A stretch of 64,000 nucleotides of DNA, from the NCBI RefSeq assembly GCF_023283885.1, contig NZ_JAKILA010000025.1, positions 1-64,000 of the forward strand, written 5' to 3'. The notes beneath the pieces were generated by a model, which saw only the letters and a program-made list of their open reading frames with translations, was not told where the DNA came from and ran no database searches. Source of the DNA: Shewanella basaltis. GTDB taxonomy: Bacteria; Pseudomonadota; Gammaproteobacteria; Enterobacterales; Shewanellaceae. The position numbers were made by a program, and so were the translations under genes. Below are positions 39,135 through 47,537 of the stretch, one piece after another (position 1 is the stretch's first letter; each line of letters begins with the position of its first letter).

Positions 39135-39347
39135 ATGTCATTAGAAAGAAGCATTATGGCCTTTGCTGGCTTTATGATTTTATTGTCTTTGGTGCTTAGC
39201 GCGACCGTGAGCCAACATTTTATCTGGCTTACCGTGTTTGTTGGCGCTAACCTATTACAAAGTGCTTTTACAGGCTTTTGCCCTGCTGCGATCATCATGA
39301 AGAAAATGGGGATCAAAACAGCGGCAGAAATTGCACTACAAAAATAA
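39135..39347 (+). CDS. DUF2892 small membrane protein
   Basis: This 70-residue protein has two hydrophobic helices around a short loop (FIWLTVFVGANLLQSAFTGFCPAAIIMKKMG), matching DUF2892. The FTGFCP segment has a conserved cysteine. In other bacteria the domain is fused to a rhodanese in YgaP; here the two parts are separate adjacent genes. AAAGGAG lies before the start. It is 32 bp past the RND stop. Confidence 0.85.
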   Translation: MSLERSIMAFAGFMILLSLVLSATVSQHFIWLTVFVGANLLQSAFTGFCPAAIIMKKMGIKTAAEIALQK

Positions 39348-39389
39348 CCCGCGATAAATCGCTAAAAGGTGAGCAATAAGGAACCTGTG

Positions 39390-39767
39390 TTGAATATATC
39401 GATGCTAAAAACAATAAAAGCGATGTTAACTGTGCTGTTAATCGTGTCTAGCTCGGCTGCAATACCTGTGTTTGCTAACGAGCAACAAGGCCAAATTGCA
39501 TGGCAAAAAATTAACGGCAACGCCACATTAATTGACGTGCGCACAGCAGAAGAGTTTACTGCTGGCCACATCGAGGGCGCAATTAATATCCCGTTTGAAC
39601 ATATCGTGGCCGAGTTGGCTAAACTCAATATTGCCAAAGACACTGAAGTCGTGCTGTATTGCCGCAGTGGACGCCGAAGTGGTATTGCTCAAAACGCACT
39701 GATTGAACAGGGGTACACTGCGACGTTTAATGCGGGCGGTTTAGACACGTTAATGTCTACTCGCTAA
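39390..39767 (+). CDS. Secreted rhodanese
   Basis: This protein of about 125 residues has a signal peptide (IKAMLTVLLIVSSSAAIPVFA), then a rhodanese domain with TLIDVRTAEEF and the active-site loop CRSGRRS containing the catalytic cysteine. It should be periplasmic. The start is uncertain: a TTG at 39390 follows an AAGGA with good spacing; a GTG at 39387 and an ATG at 39402 are also possible. It probably works with the DUF2892 gene 42 bp upstream. Confidence 0.8.
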   Translation: MNISMLKTIKAMLTVLLIVSSSAAIPVFANEQQGQIAWQKINGNATLIDVRTAEEFTAGHIEGAINIPFEHIVAELAKLNIAKDTEVVLYCRSGRRSGIAQNALIEQGYTATFNAGGLDTLMSTR

Positions 39768-40512
39768 CCTCTACTCGTTATCCTATGCTCGTGATTCTCA
39801 CAGTGGCCTTAAACATATTAAGGCCACTTGCTCCACAATTGCTTTATTTGCCATGGCCATTTTCCAATCAAGTCGCAACTCAGAATGTATCTAGGGCCTG
39901 TTGACCTTTCAAGGTTGTTTTTGCAGCGAATTGTTGGCCATTACTCATATACAAGTGCGCGGCAGAGACTTTGAGGTATAGTTATTCAACATAAAAAGTC
40001 GATAACGCAGTAAAAATGACCAACAAACGCTGCCCACAGGGTTCGGCTAAAAACGTTTTACTCTTTGTTGAACGATGCTTTACAAATAAAGAGTTGCTTA
40101 GGTGACTAGGCTACAATTCATTCGCCTCGATTAAAATGTTTTTAACTCGAACAAAATTCAACCAGCAAAGATCAACAGGCCCTAGTGGTTGGTGCAAAAA
40201 AACGCTCTTAAAATCCCGCATAGTTTTGATTTAATCCACCACCCCAGGTAAAGCGCTTTCATTACAGCGACGGCTTATATACACAGCAAAAAATAACATT
40301 CGGCTCCATTGCAAGCTAGAATACTAATTCACAAAATGCTAATAAAAATTCAAAATCAATCAGTTACAGCACATGCTTCACAGGCAAATTCTGTTAACAA
40401 TTTGTTTACACGCGATTCGCTTTTGATTATCTTTTGTCCTGTTAAGCAAAATGACTTAACAGAAAGCCATAATTAGAACGACATTATTTACCCTGATAAC
40501 ATGGAAGACAAA
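39768..40512. other. Intergenic stretch upstream of the subtilase
   Basis: A copy of the 295-bp MITE family fills 39891-40185. The rest is non-coding. The promoter of the protease gene should lie in the AT-rich 40320-40500 part; I cannot place its boxes with confidence. Confidence 0.6.
39891..40185 (+). mobile_element. MITE-like element, 295-bp family, copy 2
   Basis: CTAGGGCCTGTTGA (39891-39904) and TCAACAGGCCCTAG (40172-40185) are perfect 14-bp terminal inverted repeats. The interior is an inverted, near-full-length match to 11662-11957. The ends contain the palindrome CTAG, possibly the target site. There is no coding capacity. Confidence 0.85.
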
Positions 40513-42954
40513 ATGAAAAATAATCAAAATAAGGCTGTCGTGCTTAGCATGACAGCACTTGCTTTAGCAATTTCGGCTCAAGTCAATGCAGCACCTAACC
40601 AAGTCACGCTTTCCTCGACAAATCAACAAATTGAACAACAGTCCCCTTTACCTAAGCGCTATATTGTTAAATTTAGAAATGACAATGCAGCACAAGTAAT
40701 GAACGATATTGCCGTCAATCAAAATGTAAATACCAATGACATCAGTAGTATGGACTACCAGCCTCGCTCTAATGAAGTGTTCAGTCATTTAAGAGCACTC
40801 AATAGCGTCAAAGCACGTGAAATGAAACGCATAGGACGAAGTAATAGTTATTCAACCAAACTCGACAGTGACTCAATTAAAGCATTACGATTACGCCGCG
40901 ACGTAGAGTACGTTGAAGAAGATTTACCGCGTCGCCTACTCGCTGAAACAACGCCATGGGGACAAACTTATGTGGGCGCAACGGTACTAAGCGATAGCCA
41001 AGCCGGTAATCGTACAATTTGTATCATTGACTCAGGTTATGATCGTAGCCACAACGATTTAAGCGCTAACAATGTCTCTGGAACCAATAACTCAGGTACA
41101 GGTAATTGGTACCAACCTGGCAATAATAATGCCCATGGAACCCATGTGGCTGGCACCATAGCCGCTATCGCCAACAATGAAGGTGTTGTGGGGGTCATGC
41201 CAAACCAAAATGCCAATATTCATGTGGTTAAAGTGTTTAATGAAGCTGGTTGGGGTTACTCTTCATCCCTCGTGTCTGCAGTTGATACCTGTGTGAATGC
41301 TGGCGGAGCAAATGTGGTGACAATGAGCCTAGGCGGGAGTGGCTCAACCACAACCGAACGTAACGCATTAAACGCGCACTACAATAACGGTGTGTTGCTC
41401 ATTGCCGCAGCCGGTAATGCCGGGGATAACAGTTACAGTTATCCAGCATCCTATGACAGTGTGATGTCTGTGGCGGCTGTTGATAGTAATCGAGACCATG
41501 CAGCATTTTCTCAATATACTGACCAAGTTGAAATTTCGGGTCCTGGCGAAGCTATTTTGTCTACCGTCACTGTCGGTGAAGGCCGCACGGCTGATATTAC
41601 CATTGCGGGGCAATCATACTTTAATAATGGCGTTGTTCCCCACAACCGCTTAACACCGTCAGGCAGCAGTTATGCTCCTGCTCCTATCAATGCAAGCGCA
41701 ACAGCAACCCTGGCGGAGTGTACTGTAAATGGTACAAGCTTTAATTGTGGCAGCATGAGCAACCGAATTTGTTTGGTTGAGCGTGTGGGTAATCAAGGTT
41801 CAAGCTACCCAGAAATTAACGCAGTTAAAGCCTGTAAAACCGCAGGTGCCAAAGGGGTTATTGTATACAGTAACAGTGCCTTGCCTGGCCTACAGAATCC
41901 ATTTTTGGTGGATGCAAACAGCGAAATAACCATTCCATCCATGTCGGTTGACCGCGCCACAGGCTTGTCCCTCAAGGCTAAAATAGGCCAAACGGCAACC
42001 GTCACTAATTTAGGAAATCAAGACTACGAATACTACAATGGTACTTCAATGGCTACCCCCCATGTTTCTGGTGTAGCAACCTTAGTTTGGAGCTATCACC
42101 CAGAATGTAGCGCATCTCAGATCCGTTCAGCGTTAAATGCCACTGCCGATGATTTAAACGTTGCAGGCCGTGACAACAAAACAGGATTTGGGATGGTTAA
42201 TGCTACCGCAGCAAAAGCGTATCTAGATGAGTCTTGTAATGGCCCTACTGATCCTGGCACAGGTTCTGGTGATAATGTGCTTGTTAAAGGAGTTGCAAAA
42301 ACGGGGTTATCAGGCGCCAAAAATGACGAGCTTTACTACTGGCTAGATGTGCCCGCAGGTGCAACAAATTTAAGCTTCACCATGAGTGGTGGTACTGGTG
42401 ATGCTGATTTATATGTACAGTATGGCGCATCCCCAACAACCAGCAGCTACGATTGTCGCCCATGGAAAAGCGGTAATGCTGAATCTTGCCCAATCTCAAC
42501 AGCACAAGCTGGAACCTATTATGTCATGGTTCAAGGTTACAGTGCTTTTAGCGGGGTAAACTTAGTGGCCAATTACACTGAAGCAACTTCAGGTAGTGGT
42601 ACAGGCGGGCCGGCAACTTATACCAACAGCAATAATTATACTATCCCAGATAACAACACCGCAGGCATCACAAGCCCGATTACGGTAACTCGTACAGGCA
42701 ACTCTGGAACGGTTTCCGTGTCGGTAGGTGTTGTGCACACTTATATTGGCGATTTAACCATTCAGCTGATCAGCCCAACAGGTCAAACCGTTGTGCTACA
42801 TAACAAGACTGGAGGCGGCACTGATAATATTAATCAGACCTATTCAGCAAATATGACGGGGGTTGAATCAAGTGGAATTTGGACACTTAAGGCTGTTGAC
42901 AGTGCAAGACGAGATACAGGATACATAGATACCTGGAGCTTAAGCTTCCAATAG
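40513..42954 (+). CDS. Secreted subtilisin-like serine protease with PA, PPC and P domains
   Basis: This 813-residue exported protease has a signal peptide (to about residue 26), an inhibitor-like propeptide, then an S8 domain with Asp173 (CIIDSGYD), His208 (NNNAHGTHVAG) and Ser512 (NGTSMATPH). A protease-associated domain is inserted before the serine. After the catalytic part come a pre-peptidase C-terminal domain (GDADLYVQYG) and a proprotein-convertase-like P domain ending DTWSLSFQ. It should digest protein outside the cell. The ATG at 40513 has GGAAGAC upstream; a further ATG at 40501 would add four residues. Confidence 0.92.
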   Translation: MKNNQNKAVVLSMTALALAISAQVNAAPNQVTLSSTNQQIEQQSPLPKRYIVKFRNDNAAQVMNDIAVNQNVNTNDISSMDYQPRSNEVFSHLRALNSVKAREMKRIGRSNSYSTKLDSDSIKALRLRRDVEYVEEDLPRRLLAETTPWGQTYVGATVLSDSQAGNRTICIIDSGYDRSHNDLSANNVSGTNNSGTGNWYQPGNNNAHGTHVAGTIAAIANNEGVVGVMPNQNANIHVVKVFNEAGWGYSSSLVSAVDTCVNAGGANVVTMSLGGSGSTTTERNALNAHYNNGVLLIAAAGNAGDNSYSYPASYDSVMSVAAVDSNRDHAAFSQYTDQVEISGPGEAILSTVTVGEGRTADITIAGQSYFNNGVVPHNRLTPSGSSYAPAPINASATATLAECTVNGTSFNCGSMSNRICLVERVGNQGSSYPEINAVKACKTAGAKGVIVYSNSALPGLQNPFLVDANSEITIPSMSVDRATGLSLKAKIGQTATVTNLGNQDYEYYNGTSMATPHVSGVATLVWSYHPECSASQIRSALNATADDLNVAGRDNKTGFGMVNATAAKAYLDESCNGPTDPGTGSGDNVLVKGVAKTGLSGAKNDELYYWLDVPAGATNLSFTMSGGTGDADLYVQYGASPTTSSYDCRPWKSGNAESCPISTAQAGTYYVMVQGYSAFSGVNLVANYTEATSGSGTGGPATYTNSNNYTIPDNNTAGITSPITVTRTGNSGTVSVSVGVVHTYIGDLTIQLISPTGQTVVLHNKTGGGTDNINQTYSANMTGVESSGIWTLKAVDSARRDTGYIDTWSLSFQ

Positions 42955-42968
42955 CATGTCCATAATGC

Positions 42969-43001
42969 AAAAAAATAGCCACATATTGTGGCTATTTTTT
43001 T
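42969..43001 (+). terminator. Terminator shared by the subtilase and CBS genes
   Basis: AAAAATAGCCAC pairs with GTGGCTATTTTT around a short loop, with A and T runs on both sides, so it can work in both directions. It lies between convergent genes. Confidence 0.92.
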
Positions 43002-43013
43002 GCTTGGCACTGA

Positions 43014-43616
43014 TTAAAAATGTGGCTGTAAAGTATTTAATACCGCAGGTTGTTGCACTTTACTGATCACGTCAAAAATGGCGGCAAATGAATTAGGAGT
43101 GCTGACATCTACCGCAAGTTTTAATCTGCGAGCAATATCGTTAGCCGATAGCACACCGCGAATAGCGTGATTTTTTCTGTCTAGCACTAAACAATGCTGC
43201 TGACCTGCTGATTTTAATGTTTCAATTACATCGCCAATTCTGGCATAAGTTAAGTCATCATAATCAATTGCTTTCAACAGATCTTTAGCAATCATAAAGT
43301 CAGTCACTTTAAGCTGTTCACGTTGATGTCCTTCAGCTACGCGTTTTAATATTTCTTGATTGTGTAACGATTCAAAACTTATCAAGCCTACAAATTCATT
43401 CTTATGATTAACCACTAATTTAAGACGCACATGAGACTTTTGCATCAAGCTTTCCACTTCTACTGCAGATGCATTTGATTCAATCACTAATGGAGCCACT
43501 TTTTTAAAATCAGTGAAAATATTCACAGCTGAAGAGAGAATTGAAATATCTTCGTATGCTTCTGGAGAGGTTAATTCGTCGATTTTTTCTACTGGGTATA
43601 ATGCTAATTTTTTCAC
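43014..43616 (-). CDS. CBS domain protein
   Basis: This 200-residue protein carries two CBS units; segments such as RLKLVVNHKNEFVGLISFESL and HCLVLDRKNHAIRGVLSANDIARRL show the beta-alpha pattern. CBS pairs usually bind adenine nucleotides and regulate attached domains, but there is no other domain here. There is no signal peptide. Its function is unknown. Confidence 0.82.
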   Translation of the reverse strand: MKKLALYPVEKIDELTSPEAYEDISILSSAVNIFTDFKKVAPLVIESNASAVEVESLMQKSHVRLKLVVNHKNEFVGLISFESLHNQEILKRVAEGHQREQLKVTDFMIAKDLLKAIDYDDLTYARIGDVIETLKSAGQQHCLVLDRKNHAIRGVLSANDIARRLKLAVDVSTPNSFAAIFDVISKVQQPAVLNTLQPHF

Positions 43617-44001
43617 AATAACATCCTTAATCCACTACCATTGCAAAATATAAACACCATTAAAATCAATTGGATAAAATTTAATCGTGCTCGAGTTATG
43701 CTTTGATTATCTGCCTGTGATTTTATTAGTACAATAGTATTTAAGATTAAAATTTATTCATAATTGCTAAATTAAGGTTAAATTCACATTTACATGTTAA
43801 GAGCTGTGGTAGTAGGAAAGGTGAAAGGTCCGCGCAACATGCTCGCAAGCATGGGGGATAAACATGCGTTTCGTATAATACAAATTGCCTAGCTCGTTAT
43901 ATTTTGCGACCATGCTCCCTGTTAAAGGCCCCCTTTGCTTATAACACCTTTTTATCTTCAATAGTGGTATAAGCAATCAACTACACACGAGCGAAGGGGA
44001 T
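43617..44001. other. Intergenic stretch with two hairpins
   Basis: No gene is supported. CATGCT/AGCATG (43838-43853) forms a short hairpin. A longer stem, TTGCTTATAACAC (43935-43947) with GTGGTATAAGCAA (43964-43976), has one mismatch. On the minus strand it lies beyond yaeQ but lacks a T run, so it may stabilise the mRNA end rather than terminate. Confidence 0.5.
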
Positions 44002-44538
44002 TTATTTAAGCTTTTCAGGCTCAACTAAAACGCTATTATGACTATCTGACAACCACACCTGCCCTTCGCTAATACTCACTTGCATAGCCATATTACGGCT
44101 CACAAAAACGTCCAGTTGCTTAACGGCATCTTCAGGTAAGTTAATCACAGACAAATTATCATAACGACTCAACGCTTGCTGGTTTTGTTGCCACCAAATA
44201 GGCACACTGCGACCACCATAAGTATACAAAATCACGTGTTTGGCGCGTCCACTGGCTTTACGCAGCCATTTCTCATCGGCCTGGCCAAACTCTATCCACA
44301 AGTTGATTTCATCACTTAAACTTTTATCCCAAAGTTCGGCCTCGTCATCGACACACAATCCTTTACTGAAGGCTAATGAGTCAGACGCGTTCAATGCAAA
44401 AGCTAATAGGCGTACCATCATCCGCGTATCGGTTTCAGACGGGTGCTGAGCGAGCGTTATCGCATGATCAGCATAATAGTGACGATCCATATCAGCAATT
44501 TGCAGTGCAACTTTATATACAGTAGCTTTGGTGGCCAT
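44002..44538 (-). CDS. yaeQ: YaeQ family protein
   Basis: This 178-residue protein matches the YaeQ family through its full length, with MATKATVYKVALQIADMDRHYY at the start and LWIEFGQADEKWLRKAS in the middle. The fold is related to PD-(D/E)XK nucleases. YaeQ has been proposed to compensate for loss of the elongation factor-like protein RfaH, but its biochemical role is not settled. It lies just after the terminator of the siroheme synthase gene and is transcribed separately. Confidence 0.9.
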   Translation of the reverse strand: MATKATVYKVALQIADMDRHYYADHAITLAQHPSETDTRMMVRLLAFALNASDSLAFSKGLCVDDEAELWDKSLSDEINLWIEFGQADEKWLRKASGRAKHVILYTYGGRSVPIWWQQNQQALSRYDNLSVINLPEDAVKQLDVFVSRNMAMQVSISEGQVWLSDSHNSVLVEPEKLK

Positions 44539-44557
44539 TCAACAGTCTCAATCGGCA

Positions 44558-44592
44558 TAAAAAAGCCGAGTCTACTACAAACTCGACTCGGC
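44558..44592 (-). terminator. Terminator after the siroheme synthase gene
   Basis: GCCGAGTC (44565-44572) pairs with GACTCGGC (44585-44592), followed on the minus strand by six T residues. It ends the rhodanese/siroheme operon, 28 bp past the stop. Confidence 0.88.
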
Positions 44593-44619
44593 GTGTTAGC
44601 TCAAGCGAAATTGAATAAC

Positions 44620-45531
44620 CTACAAAGCTCCCGGACGCAAATGTTTGGCCATGGGAAAGTAAGCAATCAACTGGGCTATTTTTTCAGGAGCAGACACAAT
44701 CAACATTCGTTCACCTTGCTCGTAATGATGCAAAATTTCGCTTAACTTAGGCACAAAGGTTCGGTTTGCATCTCGGCGCAATAACTCATTGATGTCGTAA
44801 TCAAGTGGCTCATCACTAAAAATAACGTCAAGTTTTTGTAGTAATGGCATTGCCGCTATCGGCAGTAAATGTGCTGGAGTATCTTGGGTTAATAATAAAA
44901 TCTCCCCCTGACGAGTGATATCCTGGTATGCATCAATAAAACGTTGTTCAGTTAACTTATCAAATTTATCTTGATTGGCATTAAAAAAACGCTCCCAAAA
45001 CAATCGGCGGTCTTTACCATCAGATAATGTCTGTTGCACTTCTTCTCTTTTACTTGCAACAAAATCAAATAATGGAGCCAAAGACGTGGGTAACATGGCT
45101 TCTAAACGAGAACGAATAGTTCGAGCAAACACAGGAGCTGCGCCAGCGGTGCTAATAGCAACAACTAATCTGCCGCGGTCAACAATCGAAGGCGTAATAA
45201 AACGGCAATAGGATGGATTATCAACCACATTGACCCAAATGCCTCTTTCATTGGCTAAATCAGCAAAGTGCATATTTAACTGTTCATTTGCTGTCGCTAA
45301 ATAGACAATATCCACATTTGATAAATCAGCCTCTACGACTTCACGACGAGTTAACGTGATACGACCTTGCTGGAAGTAGGTCTCAATATCTGAAGCAACC
45401 TCTGGGGCGACAACATGAATTATGGCATCTGTTCGAGACAGTAAATCAAGTTTTCGTGTTGCCACCTCACCAGCCCCAACAAGCAATACACGTAAGCCTT
45501 GGGTATCAACAAATAACGGGAAATATTGCAT
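44620..45531 (-). CDS. Precorrin-2 dehydrogenase/sirohydrochlorin ferrochelatase (Met8-like)
   Basis: This 303-residue protein has an N-terminal NAD-binding fold (LRVLLVGAGEVATRKL) and the siroheme-synthase segment RFITPSIVDRGRLVVAISTAGAAPVFA. It oxidises precorrin-2 and inserts iron to make siroheme, the cofactor of sulfite and nitrite reductases. It lacks the methyltransferase half that CysG of E. coli carries; a separate uroporphyrinogen methyltransferase is expected elsewhere. A C-terminal extension of about 110 residues is unlike short Met8. The ATG at 45531 starts the domain; a frame to 45591 overlaps the rhodanese gene. Confidence 0.87.
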   Translation of the reverse strand: MQYFPLFVDTQGLRVLLVGAGEVATRKLDLLSRTDAIIHVVAPEVASDIETYFQQGRITLTRREVVEADLSNVDIVYLATANEQLNMHFADLANERGIWVNVVDNPSYCRFITPSIVDRGRLVVAISTAGAAPVFARTIRSRLEAMLPTSLAPLFDFVASKREEVQQTLSDGKDRRLFWERFFNANQDKFDKLTEQRFIDAYQDITRQGEILLLTQDTPAHLLPIAAMPLLQKLDVIFSDEPLDYDINELLRRDANRTFVPKLSEILHHYEQGERMLIVSAPEKIAQLIAYFPMAKHLRPGAL

Positions 45532-45538
45532 TAATGTC

Positions 45539-45898
45539 TCAGTCTTGCACAATAGGGAATTGATGTTGTATCCAGGCGCGATAACCGCCAACCATAGAAG
45601 CCACTTGAGTATAACCCATCAACTGTAAGTTATAGGCCGATAAAGCCGCACGTTGCCCAGCGCCACAGTAAAGTAAAATAGGTGTCGTTTTATCAGGAAA
45701 GCGGTGTTCAATATCACGTTCAATAATGCCACGACTTAAATGTTTTGCATTAGGCAAATGCCCTTGCAACCATTCATTGTCTTCTCGAACATCAATCAAT
45801 TGCCACTGATCTTGTTGCTGATACTCTTCAATAGTCACTAACGTGACATGAGGCATGATAGATTCGACTAAACTGGCAAATGCCGCAGATGCTTGCAT
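45539..45898 (-). CDS. Cytoplasmic rhodanese
   Basis: This 119-residue single rhodanese domain has WQLIDVREDNEWLQGHLPNA and the catalytic loop LYCGAGQRAA with an active cysteine. There is no signal peptide. It is only seven bases before the siroheme synthase start, so the two are co-transcribed, tying it to sulfur assimilation. Confidence 0.87.
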   Translation of the reverse strand: MQASAAFASLVESIMPHVTLVTIEEYQQQDQWQLIDVREDNEWLQGHLPNAKHLSRGIIERDIEHRFPDKTTPILLYCGAGQRAALSAYNLQLMGYTQVASMVGGYRAWIQHQFPIVQD

Positions 45899-46290
45899 AA
45901 TGAGTCCTTAAAAATAGTGCCACTGTCTTTGTGGCATGTAGATACGCTAATGCTCAAAAAAGGTTTATTGAATAACTTAAGAAAATAACAAATTTACTTA
46001 AAAGCATAAATACACATTATTTGTATGTTCCGCTTTGTTCATTCGTCGTGGTAAATGTTAGGCCGCCTTTATGGGAATAACATCAACAACAGCTAATGAG
46101 TCTCGCCAAGATAAAAGGACATATTGATAATGTTAAAAATCAACATGTTAACCACAACATGCTGTACATATTTGTCTTTTTACTCTCTAGGCAAATTAAC
46201 GCGCCAACAGCTGGCCTATTGCAAGTTAATTCAAGACAGTGAAAAAAGACAAAAAACTTTTTGAAAGCAGTTTGTTATCCCGATGACAGG
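45899..46290. other. Intergenic stretch holding a MITE copy
   Basis: A copy of the 199-bp family covers 46094-46293 and reaches the end of the DUF2007 gene. The remaining 195 bp carry the promoter region of the rhodanese/siroheme operon and no gene. Confidence 0.6.
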
Positions 46291-46293
46291 TCA
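46094..46293 (+). mobile_element. MITE-like element, 199-bp family, copy 2
   Basis: The right part (for example CTATTGCAAGTTAATTCAA) matches the copies at 7881 and 50059. The right end TTATCCCGATGACAGGTCA and the left end TAATGAGTCTCGCC are diverged versions of TAACCTGAGCTCGGGATAA. Its last three bases supply the stop codon (TGA on the minus strand) of the DUF2007 gene. Confidence 0.65.
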
Positions 46294-46608
46294 GTTATGC
46301 ATTTCACTTTTTTGCGCACTACATTGCCAACAGAGCTCAAAACTTCCTTCATTCATTTCATGGCACTGCACACACTGCCATTGGGGTTGGTCAATCTCGA
46401 GGGCATCTAGCAGGGTTTGTGCTGCAGCTAACTGGGTGTTCATCACCCATAATTCAACAGTTTGCATTTCAATAGGAAGACCACCTACACCACCAATTAA
46501 CGCTTCACCTTTAAGATCCACTTCAATGCCACTGGTTTCTAGTAGCCCTTTCCATGTGTGAGCCTGTAACAGATTACCACCGGCCAATAATACTTTTCGT
46601 TGTTCCAT
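46291..46608 (-). CDS. DUF2007 protein with C-terminal zinc ribbon
   Basis: This 105-residue protein has a DUF2007 domain (VLLAGGNLLQAHTWKGLLETSG), a fold related to PII-like signalling proteins, and ends with CVQC...CWQC, a four-cysteine zinc-ribbon motif. The combination suggests a small regulator or RNA/protein binder, but no function is known. AGGAAAA precedes the ATG at 46608. Its stop codon lies in the end of a MITE copy. It diverges from the DUF3224 gene. Confidence 0.8.
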   Translation of the reverse strand: MEQRKVLLAGGNLLQAHTWKGLLETSGIEVDLKGEALIGGVGGLPIEMQTVELWVMNTQLAAAQTLLDALEIDQPQWQCVQCHEMNEGSFELCWQCSAQKSEMHN

Positions 46609-46758
46609 ACGTTTTCCTACTGCATTGCTCTTGCTGGCAAATTTGTTTCATCCTACTTCCTCAACTAAAATCTGTCGAGAACTGTTTATAAATTGGACAT
46701 TGCTCCTCAATAGTGATTACCTTACGTTTATTGATAACACAGCGAACTAGGATCGAAT

Positions 46759-47160
46759 ATGACAAAGGTTGTCTTAAAAGGTGTTTTTCAAATTACCCAA
46801 TGGGATGAAACCGCCTATGCTGAGCATGACGATAGCAGCAAGCAAACGGTTGCCAATATAAAACAAACGTATTCAGGAGACATCATAGGTTCAGCCGAGA
46901 TTCGATATGTGATGTCATATCAAAAAGATGCTACCGCCGTGTTTTCTGGTTTAGAAAGACTGAATGTGACAACCCCAGAAATCACAGGAAGCATTATGCT
47001 CCAACATAACGGCACCTTTATTGCGGGAGTAGCACAAAGTCAGTTTAAGGTTATTGCGGGTTCAGGAACTCACAACCTTACTGACTATATTGGTCAAGGG
47101 GAATTTACTTCAACAGAAAATGGCCAAGCTGAATACGTTATTACGCTGACCATGGCTTAG
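46759..47160 (+). CDS. DUF3224 protein
   Basis: This 133-residue protein matches DUF3224: the pattern of short beta strands, GDIIGSAEIRYVMSYQKDATAVFSGLER and AGSGTHNLTDYIGQGEF, is that of this lipocalin-like barrel family. There is no signal peptide. The ligand and role are unknown. It is divergent from the DUF2007 gene with a 150 bp shared upstream region. Confidence 0.85.
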   Translation: MTKVVLKGVFQITQWDETAYAEHDDSSKQTVANIKQTYSGDIIGSAEIRYVMSYQKDATAVFSGLERLNVTTPEITGSIMLQHNGTFIAGVAQSQFKVIAGSGTHNLTDYIGQGEFTSTENGQAEYVITLTMA

Positions 47161-47537
47161 TGAATATATTGTTAGAACTACTGCCGCGAAATCCTATCGT
47201 TATTGAATGTAAGCAAGCTTGATTTATCAGTAAAAAGTATGATGTTTTGTGGATAATGAAATCAATAAAAACCTTTCGATTAACATGTAACATTCAAGCT
47301 GCCTACTGTTTCGTACGACCTATTTTTCACTATAAATCTTAAGCTTATTATGATGCGCTAACGATCAGAACAACCCTTTTTATTTTCATATCATTGAATA
47401 ACAAACAAATCACTCATTGACTTAATTGTTAAAAAATAACATTTACACTACACTATAAACTAACTAATAACGGTATCCTTTTTCTTCAATAAGCCGTTCA
47501 TATTCATTTATCACATCGACAATTAAGAGCTAATATA
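47161..47537. other. Intergenic stretch, no feature seen
   Basis: 377 bp between the DUF3224 and GGDEF/EAL genes. It is AT-rich, with no supported gene, terminator or repeat. The promoter of the downstream gene should be here. Confidence 0.5.
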
